From DAOTXK01 sp034435395 (lineage in GTDB: Bacteria > Chloroflexota > Anaerolineae > Aggregatilineales > Ch27): DNA of 6,974 nt. Of the stretch, positions 1 through 6,030 are shown piece after piece. The position numbers and the translations under genes are program-made. Position 1 is the stretch's first letter, and the number at the start of each line of letters is the position of its first letter. The stretch is from contig DAOTXK010000031.1 in the NCBI GenBank assembly GCA_034435395.1, positions 1-6,974 on the forward strand, given 5' to 3'. The notes beneath the pieces are model-generated. The model made no database searches and had not been told where the DNA came from. It saw nothing but the letters and a program-made list of their open reading frames with translations.

Positions 1-2
1 TG

Positions 3-956
3 GAGGGCTTGGGGCGGGGGGGGGAGCTGCGCTGGCGGATGGAGCTGTCCAGCGCCGTGGCCGGGATGATCACCCTGCCCGATGGCCGCCTGCTGGTGCG
101 GACGGCGAATAACACCGTGCTCATCCTGCGCGACGGGCGCTACCAGGCCCTGTGGACCCCGGACCGCCCGCTGACTGGCGCTCCCCTGCTGCTGGACGGC
201 GCAGTCGCCTTTTTTACGGCAGAGAACGCCCTGGTCGGCTATGCGCCAGACGGGGCGCTCCTCTGGATCACGCCCCCGCTGGGCGACCGGCTGGGCGACG
301 TGTTGCCCGGCGCGGACCGGGTCGCGGTTGGCACCCGCCCCGGCCCGTCAGGGGTGGCCCCGGCCTGGCACCTGGTCGGCTCCGGGGGGTACCTGCTTTA
401 CCAGGTCGCGCCGACCCATCCGCCGCTAGCCGCCCTCGGCCCGGCGGGCGACTACTACCTGCTGGACGGCGACGCGCTCTACCACATCGCCGCCGATTTC
501 ACGCCGACCCCCCTGGCCCGCCTGCCCCGGTCGCCAGGACACAGCACGGCCCTGCTGGCCGACGGCGCGGGTAATGTCTACGTCTTCACGGCGCTCGCCG
601 AGGCCCACCTCTACGCCTTCGGGCCGTCCGGCCAGTTGCTCTGGGAAGCGGCGCTGCCCGGCAGTCACCGCCAGCCGCCGCTGCTGGCCGCCGGGGATGG
701 CTGCCTGCTGTACGCGCTGGCCGCCGATGGGACGCTCTATGCCATCGCGACTGCCGATGGCGCGCTCCTGGGGCAGGCCCAGCTCTACGCGGGCGGCTCC
801 CGCGGGCATCCCCAGGCCCGCCTGCTGGAAGTCCTGCCGGGGGAAGGGAGCGGCGAGCGAGTCCGCTTCGGCGCGGGCTTCCTGACCGTGGTCACGCTGG
901 ACGGCTACGCCCTGGCAGGGTTACAATCGGGGGCATGCCCACATCCGGCCTCATGA
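3..956 (+). CDS. PQQ/BamB-like beta-propeller repeat protein, 5' partial
   Basis: The reading frame is open to the left edge, so the N-terminus is missing. A TTG at 9 is an unlikely start because a GGAGGG lies only one base before it. Counting from that TTG (315 residues), recurrent blade-like units appear: GELRWRMEL (5-13), DGALLWITP (81-89), a YLL-rich strand near 128, SGQLLWEAALPG (207-218) and DGALLGQAQLY (250-260). They alternate with strand pairs such as PDGRLLV and AGNVYVF. This G-x-L-x-W pattern is that of PQQ-like quinoprotein/BamB propellers. Such domains are usually extracytoplasmic or protein-binding; no cofactor site or signal peptide can be judged in this fragment. The last ~40 residues contain a G-R-rich stretch and no further domain. 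The specific role is unknown. The fold call is fairly secure, and the function is not assigned. Confidence 0.75.
   Translation, partial: EGLGRGGELRWRMELSSAVAGMITLPDGRLLVRTANNTVLILRDGRYQALWTPDRPLTGAPLLLDGAVAFFTAENALVGYAPDGALLWITPPLGDRLGDVLPGADRVAVGTRPGPSGVAPAWHLVGSGGYLLYQVAPTHPPLAALGPAGDYYLLDGDALYHIAADFTPTPLARLPRSPGHSTALLADGAGNVYVFTALAEAHLYAFGPSGQLLWEAALPGSHRQPPLLAAGDGCLLYALAADGTLYAIATADGALLGQAQLYAGGSRGHPQARLLEVLPGEGSGERVRFGAGFLTVVTLDGYALAGLQSGACPHPAS
898..927 (+). promoter_or_regulatory. possible promoter for the DUF4380 gene
   Basis: TACAAT at 922-927 matches the bacterial -10 consensus at five of six positions. TGGACG at 898-903, with an 18-base spacer, is a weak -35 (four of six). Both lie inside the 3' end of the propeller gene. 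Transcription would start near 934 and leave a leader of about 114 bases before the start at 1048. The same TACAATCG string occurs upstream of the NTF2-like gene on the other strand. Read-through from the upstream gene is an equally possible source of expression. Confidence 0.3.
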
Positions 957-1047
957 TGGCCCCGTCGAACCCGGCGGTTTCACCGCGCGGATGATGGCCC
1001 TTAGCGCCATATGTCTGGCATTCGCCTGCACCCAAGAGGAGAGAGCG

Positions 1048-1968
1048 ATGGTTTCCTTCGAGAAAGTTGCCTACAAAGGCTGGCCAAACTGCTACCGCCT
1101 GTCCAACGGGACGATTGACCTGATCGTGACCGGCGACGTTGGCCCGCGCATCATCCGGCTCGGCTTCGCGGGCGAGGACAACGAATTCGCCGAATTCCCG
1201 GAGGTCGGCCAGACCGGCGGCGATGAATGGCGGATTTACGGCGGCCATCGGCTGTGGCATGCCCCGGAGGCCCAGCCGCGCACGTACTTCCCCGACAATT
1301 CGCCGATCACCGTCAGGGATCGGGGCCGGTTCGTCCACGTGGCCCAGCCGGTGGAGCCGACCACCGGCATCCACAAGGAGATCAATCTTTATATGGATGA
1401 AACGGCGGCCAGGGTGCGGCTCGTCCACCGCCTGCGCAACACCAACCTGTGGGCGGTCCAGCTGGCCCCCTGGGCGCTGACGGTCATGGCCCCCGGCGGC
1501 ACGGCCATCATCCCCCAACCGCCGCGCGGCTCCCATCCGCAAGACCTGCTGCCAGCCAATACCCTGACCCTCTGGCGGTATACGGACATGGCCGATCCGC
1601 GCTGGACCTGGGGCACCAAATACATCCTGCTCCGCCAGGACCCCAGCGCCAGAGTCCCGCAGAAGGTCGGGGCGATGGTTCCCGATGGCTGGGCGGCCTA
1701 TGCGCGCCAGGGGCACCTGTTCGTCAAGACCTTCAAATATGTCCCCGGCGCGACTTACCCTGACCTGGGCTGCTCAGTGGAGACCTTCACCAACGCCGAT
1801 ATGCTGGAACTGGAGACGGTCGGGCCGATGGTGACCATCGAGCCGGGCGAGACGGTGGAGCACGTCGAGCACTGGTTCCTGTTCAAAGATGTCCCCACGC
1901 CGACAAACGACGCCGACGTGGACGCCAGCGTCCTGCCTAAAGCGAAAGAGGCCCTGGCGGGCAAATAG
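1048..1968 (+). CDS. DUF4380 family protein, galactose mutarotase-like fold
   Basis: This 306-residue protein looks like the DUF4380 family, which shares the beta-sandwich fold of aldose 1-epimerases and other carbohydrate-binding enzymes. Visible landmarks are an N-terminal CYRLSNGTIDLIVTGDVGPR strand pair (15-34), GGHRLWHAPE (65-74), GIHKEI (107-112) and a C-terminal GCSVETFTNADMLELETVGP block (241-260). The histidines at 67 and 71 and the acidic residues at 245, 254 and 256 are candidates for the sugar-facing site by analogy with mutarotases; this is inferred. The start at 1048 is chosen because GAGGAG at 1036-1041 lies six bases upstream. An in-frame ATG at 991 would add 19 residues but has no ribosome binding site. 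There is no convincing signal peptide, so it is probably cytoplasmic. Substrate and reaction are unknown. It is separated by 91 bp from the propeller gene and faces the - strand cluster. Confidence 0.8.
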   Translation: MVSFEKVAYKGWPNCYRLSNGTIDLIVTGDVGPRIIRLGFAGEDNEFAEFPEVGQTGGDEWRIYGGHRLWHAPEAQPRTYFPDNSPITVRDRGRFVHVAQPVEPTTGIHKEINLYMDETAARVRLVHRLRNTNLWAVQLAPWALTVMAPGGTAIIPQPPRGSHPQDLLPANTLTLWRYTDMADPRWTWGTKYILLRQDPSARVPQKVGAMVPDGWAAYARQGHLFVKTFKYVPGATYPDLGCSVETFTNADMLELETVGPMVTIEPGETVEHVEHWFLFKDVPTPTNDADVDASVLPKAKEALAGK

Positions 1969-1994
1969 GATCGGACTCCACCCGGCCACACCCT

Positions 1995-2024
1995 GGTAGG
2001 GACGGGAGGCGTCCCGTCCCTACC
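1995..2024. repeat. perfect 13-bp-stem palindrome between convergent genes
   Basis: GGTAGGGACGGGA (1995-2007) is followed by the tetraloop GGCG and then by the exact reverse complement, TCCCGTCCCTACC (2012-2024). No T-tract follows on either strand, so it is not a standard intrinsic terminator, though it could stop or pause transcription from both sides. Its form, GTAGGG...CCCTAC with a G/C-rich centre, resembles short dispersed palindromes found in many copies in some Chloroflexota and cyanobacterial genomes; this comparison is from memory. Only one copy lies in the window. It sits 26 bp after the DUF4380 stop and about 100 bp past the stop of the Nif3 gene. Confidence 0.75.
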
Positions 2025-2123
2025 TGCCGCGCTCGCTCAGGCCCCCATCCGGGATCAACAGTCAGCGCCGACCTCGCCGACGCTCACCGATCATCCAGCT
2101 GCAAACTCAACAGGGAAAACCGC

Positions 2124-3032
2124 TCACCGCCAGGGGTCTTCCTGGGGGACAAATTCGGCGTCCACGTCCCGGTCGTGGAACCAGCCGGGCATCTGGTCGC
2201 GCATGACCACCATCTCCGTGGCATAGTGCGACACGCCCAGCAGGTTCATGCGCACACCCGGCAGCAAGTCGCGCATCTGCTCACGCTGCTGCTCGGCGGC
2301 CTCATTCTTCTCGCTGAAGAACCACCAGTGTCCGGTGACGTAGGTGTCGCAGCCCAGCGCCGCTGCCTCCGCCAGGCGCTCCGGCCGGCCGCCATTGCCC
2401 GGCACCACCGCCACCCGGTTTACCGCCAGGCCGCTGTGCCGCACCTGATCGTAGCGCAGCCGCTCCACGTCCGTCACTTTGGCCAGCCGGGCGGCGAACG
2501 ATTGAAAGCTCACCGGCTTGCCGACCAGCCCGTGCACCGCCGACATCCCGCCGTAATACGGCGCGAACAACTCCTGTTCCCGCAGTCCCAGGGCATTGGC
2601 CAGCGCCTTGGCCGTGGAAATCTCCAGGTTACAGTCCAGCGGCGCATGGCAGGTGTAATAACTGATGTGGTGCTCTTTAAGCTCTTCCAGCTGCACTTCC
2701 GGGATGGCCACCGGGCCGCGCCCGCTTTCCTCGTAATCGGTGAGGTGGTGGGCGAAGATCAGCGCGCCTGGCGCTCCGTCCGCCACTTCCCGCGCGATGA
2801 TCGTGTCCAGCACCGGCTGGGCGGGGAACACCACCAGGTAAACGCGCTCGACCTGGTCAGTGTTGTCAAACGTCAGGCCGTTCCACGGGCCGCTGAGAAA
2901 CTCCGGCACGGCGAAGCGCTCCAGGACCCGATACTCGGCCTCGGCCAGTCGGGACCGCCAGTGCTCCGCCTCGTCAAACGCTTCGATGGAAAAAAACGAG
3001 TCCAGTTGCCGGACCAGTTCATCCTGTTGCAT
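2124..3032 (-). CDS. Nif3-like dinuclear metal-centre protein
   Basis: This 302-residue protein belongs to the NIF3/YbgI family, toroidal hexamers with a dinuclear metal site whose physiological reaction is still unsettled (some members are annotated as GTP cyclohydrolase I type 2). The metal ligands known from E. coli YbgI all have counterparts: the His pair in FAHHLTDY (95-96), the Asp in CHAPLDC (133), and His and Glu in GVSHYATE (269, 273). VVPGNGG (209-215) matches the glycine-rich turn of the family, and WNGLTFDN (50-57) the N-terminal W-D-N-x-G-L block. The protein is about 50 residues longer than YbgI (~247), with an extra helical region before residue 50. GGGGGG at 3037-3042 on the coding strand is a weak ribosome binding site. 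The gene overlaps the end of the preceding one by 14 bp, so translational coupling is likely. It is the last gene of its unit. Confidence 0.88.
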   Translation of the reverse strand: MQQDELVRQLDSFFSIEAFDEAEHWRSRLAEAEYRVLERFAVPEFLSGPWNGLTFDNTDQVERVYLVVFPAQPVLDTIIAREVADGAPGALIFAHHLTDYEESGRGPVAIPEVQLEELKEHHISYYTCHAPLDCNLEISTAKALANALGLREQELFAPYYGGMSAVHGLVGKPVSFQSFAARLAKVTDVERLRYDQVRHSGLAVNRVAVVPGNGGRPERLAEAAALGCDTYVTGHWWFFSEKNEAAEQQREQMRDLLPGVRMNLLGVSHYATEMVVMRDQMPGWFHDRDVDAEFVPQEDPWR

Positions 3033-3768
3033 GAGCGCCCCCCATATGTGAATGCCGTCCCGCCTGGCGGCCCGCCCCCTCTGGCTGGCTGCGGGCCTGC
3101 TGGTAACGGCGGGCCTCGCCCCGCACCAAGTCGACCGCCGCCGCCACGGTTGGGTCCGGCGGCAGCCCGGCAGGGATGATCACGCTTCGCCGCGCCACCG
3201 CCACCGGACGCCGCCCGTCCGCAAACGTCACTTCGACCACGCCCAACTCATCACCGGACGGAGCCGCCAGCCGGAGCGTGCGCGCCGCGGGGTCCCACGC
3301 CGTCGGCTCCCCTGGCGCTGACGGCTGAACAATGAGAGCGGCCCCCGGGGAGGATGCCGGATCAGGGAGAGCAACCGCCGCTGCCCGGCAGGTCACCGGC
3401 CATGGCCCGACCCGCACAGTGACGGCGTCCGGCAGCGCCGGATGCGGGCCGCACGGCGGGCCGCACACGGCCATGGCGAGGCCCTCCAGCAGTCGGCGCG
3501 CCGCCGCCTCGCTCAGGGTGGCGCAGTCGGCCCCGGTCAGGCAGGCCACGTCGTAGCCCATCGCTTCCAGGACCACCAGCGCCGCCCGCCCTTCGGTGGC
3601 CGCGTTCTCCCAGGCCGCCGGATCACACGCGCCGCCCAGGTCCAGCAGCGCCACCGGCCCCTCCAGGCCGGCCCGCACCCGCCGGATCAGCGTGAACAGA
3701 CGCGGCAGCGCGTCCAGACGCCCGGCCAGCTGGGCCGTGCAGAGCAGGGTCAGGTGCTCGTCATCCAT
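3019..3768 (-). CDS. metallophosphoesterase/5'-nucleotidase-like protein lacking catalytic motifs
   Basis: This 249-residue product lines up with the N-terminal domain of UshA-type bifunctional metallophosphatase/5'-nucleotidases (typically TNDLHGRLDALPRL ... LLDAGD ... TEGRA..AMGYD ... GNHE), recalled from the family pattern. It reads TAQLAGRLDALPRL (11-24), LLDLGGACDP (41-50), ATEGRAALVVLEAMGYD (57-73) and TGADCA (78-83). The metal-binding D and H of motif I are Q13 and A15, the bridging D of GD is G46, and N-H-E of GNHE is A-D-C (80-82). The C-terminal part, GVVEVTFADG...PAGLPPDPTVAAAV (176-213), resembles the last strands of the same fold, so the domain seems complete but unable to bind two metals. 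Residues from ~224 are a low-complexity tail made where the gene overlaps the next one. There is no signal peptide, unlike most UshA relatives. The ATG lies 9 bp after the preceding stop and in the same frame. It is probably a pseudoenzyme, perhaps a ligand-binding or partner protein. Confidence 0.7.
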   Translation of the reverse strand: MDDEHLTLLCTAQLAGRLDALPRLFTLIRRVRAGLEGPVALLDLGGACDPAAWENAATEGRAALVVLEAMGYDVACLTGADCATLSEAAARRLLEGLAMAVCGPPCGPHPALPDAVTVRVGPWPVTCRAAAVALPDPASSPGAALIVQPSAPGEPTAWDPAARTLRLAAPSGDELGVVEVTFADGRRPVAVARRSVIIPAGLPPDPTVAAAVDLVRGEARRYQQARSQPEGAGRQAGRHSHMGGAHATG

Positions 3769-3777
3769 GCGGCGCGT

Positions 3778-4182
3778 TTAATCTCTGATCTGCTCAAACA
3801 TGGCCGAAGCATCCCAGTAGGCCTCCAGCCCGTCGATCAATTCGCCTTCCAGCGTCAGCACGGTGATGCCGTCAAACCTGGCGGTTTTGCCGTTCCTGGC
3901 GGTCGCCTCCGCTTCCCAGGTGAAGACGACTCGCTCCGGCCCGCCGTAGTACCTCCGCCCCGGCCGGATCGTGTAGGCCTGAAACGTACCCACCAGCGTG
4001 GCGAAATGCTGGTGCAGGCCATCAGCGCCCTCGTGCAGACTGACGCCATAAGGATCACGCACCACGCAATTGCCCCGGAAACAGGCCAGGAATCTTTTTT
4101 CGTCCAGCGCATTGAGGGCGGCCACGTACCGGTCCACGGCGGAGTCGAGCGTGGCCCGGTGTTCAGGCTCTAAATGACCCAC
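3778..4182 (-). CDS. NTF2-like / SnoaL-like domain protein
   Basis: This 134-residue protein has the length and pattern of single-domain NTF2-like proteins of the SnoaL or ketosteroid-isomerase type. An N-terminal helix (VDRYVAALNALDEKRFLACF, 16-35) is followed by the V-R-D-P-Y-G strand (41-46), a central helix (EGADGLHQHFATLV, 51-64), and the strands VVFTWEAEATARNG (85-98) and FDGITVLTLEGELIDGLEAYWD (103-124). The acidic residues at 43 and 104 could face the cone-shaped pocket. Family members include isomerases, cyclases, hydrolases and plain ligand binders, so no reaction can be named. The start is GTG at 4180-4182, supported by GAGAGGAAG at 4190-4198, seven bases upstream. It is the first gene behind the promoter at 4316-4343. 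Confidence 0.82.
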   Translation of the reverse strand: MGHLEPEHRATLDSAVDRYVAALNALDEKRFLACFRGNCVVRDPYGVSLHEGADGLHQHFATLVGTFQAYTIRPGRRYYGGPERVVFTWEAEATARNGKTARFDGITVLTLEGELIDGLEAYWDASAMFEQIRD

Positions 4183-4265
4183 GGGCAGACTTCCTCTCGT
4201 CTAGGCGGGCAACCGGCGCTCGCTAGGACCGCCGCCGCCCACGCCCGGCATCAAAAACCGCCACG

Positions 4266-4274
4266 ATTGTACCA
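4266..4274 (-). promoter_or_regulatory. possible extended -10 promoter for the NTF2-like gene
   Basis: On the - strand the sequence reads TGGTACAAT, an extended -10 (TG-N-TACAAT) with no convincing -35 at 16-18 bases. Transcription would begin near 4259, giving a leader of about 75 bases. It could be a second, proximal start site for the same unit as the stronger promoter at 4316-4343. Confidence 0.35.
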
Positions 4275-4304
4275 GCATCTTGCCCAGGTGGTAGTGGGCG
4301 GCTC

Positions 4305-4322
4305 GTATGACGCCTATCATAC
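4305..4322. promoter_or_regulatory. operator-like inverted repeat over the -10 element
   Basis: GTATGA (4305-4310) and TCATAC (4317-4322) are perfect reverse complements separated by six bases, giving an 18-bp dyad. It covers the -10 hexamer and the expected start site of the - strand promoter at 4316-4343. That placement is typical of repressor operators that block RNA polymerase. The stem is AT-richer than its surroundings and short, so a DNA-binding-protein site fits better than an RNA hairpin. No regulator gene is in the window. Confidence 0.4.
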
Positions 4323-4343
4323 AAATTCCTGCCCAAATGCCAA
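4316..4343 (-). promoter_or_regulatory. sigma-70-type promoter for the NTF2-like / dead phosphoesterase / Nif3 unit
   Basis: On the - strand, TTGGCA (4338-4343) and TATGAT (4316-4321) are separated by 16 bases. Each hexamer matches the consensus at five of six positions. It lies in the 206-bp gene-free spacer between the CPBP-like gene and the NTF2-like gene, pointing towards the latter. The start site is expected around 4308-4310, giving a leader of roughly 125 bases. It is the best promoter match seen in the window. Confidence 0.6.
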
Positions 4344-4388
4344 ACAGCCACAGCCCAGGCCAGCGAAGCGGGCGGCCACCCGGACAGC

Positions 4389-5129
4389 TTACAGGAACAG
4401 CCGCATGGCCTTAAACATGGCAAAGACGCCGAACATCATCCCGGCCAGCACCGCCGCCCGGCTGGACTGCTGGTGGGCCCGCACGCCGGTCAGGTAGAGA
4501 CCGGCCAGCAGCGACTCCAGCCACAGCACCCGATCGGCGGGGTTGTCGATGACCTGGGCGACCATAAAGGCCAGCGCCGTCAGAAGGATGGCCCTCAGGT
4601 TGCCCGCCCGCGCCGCCAGCGCCGGGTAGAGCACGCCGTGCAACAACACGGCATCCGTCAGCGGCCCGATGATCACGGTGAAAAACGCCGCCAGCAGCCA
4701 GGTGGGGGCCGACCCGCCCGCCAGCCCGATCAGGTTGACCGGCAGGCCGATGGTCTGGAACGCCAGCGGGGCGAAGTCCACGACAATGGCCGCGCCCAAC
4801 GAAAACAGCGCCACCAGCCAGGCCGAATCGGCCGTCCGATCCAGCCGCAGGGCGCGGATCATAGGCCCACGGACGGCCCGCCGCAGCGTCACCCAGGCCA
4901 GTGACAGCGCCAGGATATCCCCCACGCTGGCCGATAGATTGGTGATCGCAGGGCTGATTCCAGCGGTTACGGCCTCTGGCGACAGCACAGCTGTCACCAG
5001 CAACGGCGCGACGACCACCCGCGCCGCAATAAAAGCCAGCAGCAACCACAGCCCGGTTGAGGGAGGCCAGGGCGGCGCGCCTTCCGCGGCCCGCAGCCGC
5101 GCCATAAACGCCTGGAAGTTGAGGTTCAT
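4389..5129 (-). CDS. CPBP-like multi-pass membrane protein lacking protease motifs
   Basis: This 246-residue integral membrane protein has about six hydrophobic segments: ~26-48, 65-82, 103-126, 142-158, 178-195 and 226-240. The C-terminal half resembles the CPBP (CAAX protease and bacteriocin-processing, Abi) domain: GPLTDAVLLHGVLYPALAAR (155-174) sits where the family has APxxEExxFRGxLxxxL. FMVAQ (188-192) corresponds to the FxxxH motif, followed by the LLAGLYLTG strand (207-215) and an MFGVF segment in place of HxxxN. Thus the E-E pair is D159-A160, the R is H164, and the His of motif 2 is Q192. If the family assignment is right it is unlikely to be an active intramembrane protease. The ATG at 5129 is preceded by GGAGAG. 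It lies 45 bp downstream of the alpha/beta hydrolase gene, likely in the same unit. Alternative: an unrelated hydrophobic protein with chance similarity. Confidence 0.6.
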   Translation of the reverse strand: MNLNFQAFMARLRAAEGAPPWPPSTGLWLLLAFIAARVVVAPLLVTAVLSPEAVTAGISPAITNLSASVGDILALSLAWVTLRRAVRGPMIRALRLDRTADSAWLVALFSLGAAIVVDFAPLAFQTIGLPVNLIGLAGGSAPTWLLAAFFTVIIGPLTDAVLLHGVLYPALAARAGNLRAILLTALAFMVAQVIDNPADRVLWLESLLAGLYLTGVRAHQQSSRAAVLAGMMFGVFAMFKAMRLFL

Positions 5130-5174
5130 CGCTCTCCGGTGAGGCCCTCGTCGCGGCCCGCTCTGGCACAGGCC

Positions 5175-5999
5175 CTATCCTGGCGATGGCCAGACCTCCG
5201 CCAGGAAAGCCGTGACCGCCGCCAGGTACGACTCAAACCGTTCGCGGCGGATATTATGCCCCGCGCCGCTGATGTGAACCACCCGTCCGTTCGGCAGCAG
5301 CCGGCGGACCTCCTCCGCCACCGCCGGGGTGACGAGGCCGCCCCGGTCGGTATCGGCATAGATCAGCAGCGTCGGGCAGGCGATCCGCCGGGCCAGTTCC
5401 CGCCAGGGTGTGCGCGCCGTCGCGATGTACTCCACCACCTGCGGGCTGGTCTGCAACTTACTTTCCGCCCAGGCGTCAAACTCGATCGGGTCCCACATCG
5501 GCGATTCAGCGCGCTTGGCGGCGATCAGGGCTTCCCACGTCTGGGAGCGCTGCTCCTGTACCCGCTGCCGCCACTCCGCCAGCGCCTCGGTTCGCTGCTG
5601 CTCAGTCGGCGTCTCCCACTGCCAGGGCGGGTCTTCCATCACCAGCCCCCGCACCAGATCAGGATAGTTGGCGGCGACCGTCGCGGCGTTCATCGCCCCC
5701 ATGGAGTGCCCCAGCAGCGCTGGCCGCTCCAGGCCCAGCGCCCGGATCACTCCGGCCACATCGGCGGCGTGGTCATCCGGGCTGTAACCGGAGGGTGGCG
5801 CGTCCGACCGGCCATGCCCCCGCGCGTCGATCATGATCAGGTCGTAGTCCCGCTCCAGGGCCTGCGCGGCCCGTTTCCAGCACAGGCTGTTGTCCGTGAT
5901 GCCGTGCAGCAACACCAGGGGCGGCCTGTCGCCCCCCGTGCGGTAAGTGTTGAGAGTGATGCCGTTGGCCCTCACCGGGGCCGCCGTCCATCCCGTCAT
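5175..5999 (-). CDS. alpha/beta hydrolase fold protein
   Basis: This 274-residue protein is of the alpha/beta hydrolase superfamily (esterases, haloperoxidase-like, epoxide or C-C bond hydrolases). The oxyanion-hole HG is in LVLLHGITDN (28-37), D-x-R-G-H-G-R-S-D at 58-66, and the nucleophile elbow GHSMG at 97-101 gives Ser99. The acid is Asp216 or, more likely, Asp218 in YADTDRG, and His248 in GAGHN completes the triad. A helical cap with P-W-x-W and many Q/E/R residues spans about 123-195. It is apparently active and cytoplasmic, with no signal peptide; the substrate is not predictable. The start at 5999 is chosen because GGAGG lies about six bases upstream and the family N-terminus begins there. 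The longer frame to 6128 would overlap the neighbouring gene by about 100 bp and adds Arg/Trp/Cys-rich sequence unlike a real protein. It lies 31 bp after the amidohydrolase-like gene. Confidence 0.88.
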   Translation of the reverse strand: MTGWTAAPVRANGITLNTYRTGGDRPPLVLLHGITDNSLCWKRAAQALERDYDLIMIDARGHGRSDAPPSGYSPDDHAADVAGVIRALGLERPALLGHSMGAMNAATVAANYPDLVRGLVMEDPPWQWETPTEQQRTEALAEWRQRVQEQRSQTWEALIAAKRAESPMWDPIEFDAWAESKLQTSPQVVEYIATARTPWRELARRIACPTLLIYADTDRGGLVTPAVAEEVRRLLPNGRVVHISGAGHNIRRERFESYLAAVTAFLAEVWPSPG

Positions 6000-6030
6000 T
6001 GGTCGCCTCCGTTCAGCCGGGTTGAAGCCT

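Noticed and set aside
931..940. The 10-bp palindrome GGGCATGCCC near the end of the propeller gene.
   Set aside because: It is short, lies within coding sequence, and is common by chance at this GC content.
991..1047. A 19-residue N-terminal extension of the DUF4380 protein resembling a lipoprotein signal (LAFAC).
   Set aside because: There is no Lys/Arg at the N-terminus and no ribosome binding site before 991. GAGGAG is placed well for the ATG at 1048, so the lipobox look is taken as chance.
2081..2129. A direct repeat of CGCTCACCG (2081-2089 and 2121-2129) near the Nif3 stop.
   Set aside because: Only two 9-bp copies 40 bases apart in GC-rich DNA; chance is an adequate explanation.
2175..3179. 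A long + strand open frame (334 codons) opposite the Nif3 gene.
   Set aside because: Its His/Arg/Gln-rich composition is typical of the antisense of a GC-rich gene. The - strand frame has full Nif3 motifs.
3442..4173. A + strand open frame opposite the dead phosphoesterase and NTF2-like genes.
   Set aside because: It spans two recognisable - strand genes and shows no domain-like pattern of its own.
4344..4388. A possible terminator after the CPBP-like gene.
   Set aside because: No stable hairpin followed by a T-run was found on the - strand here.
4411..5169. An alternative - strand frame overlapping the CPBP-like gene.
   Set aside because: It is Gly/Arg-rich with no hydrophobic segments, whereas the chosen frame shows regular membrane spans.
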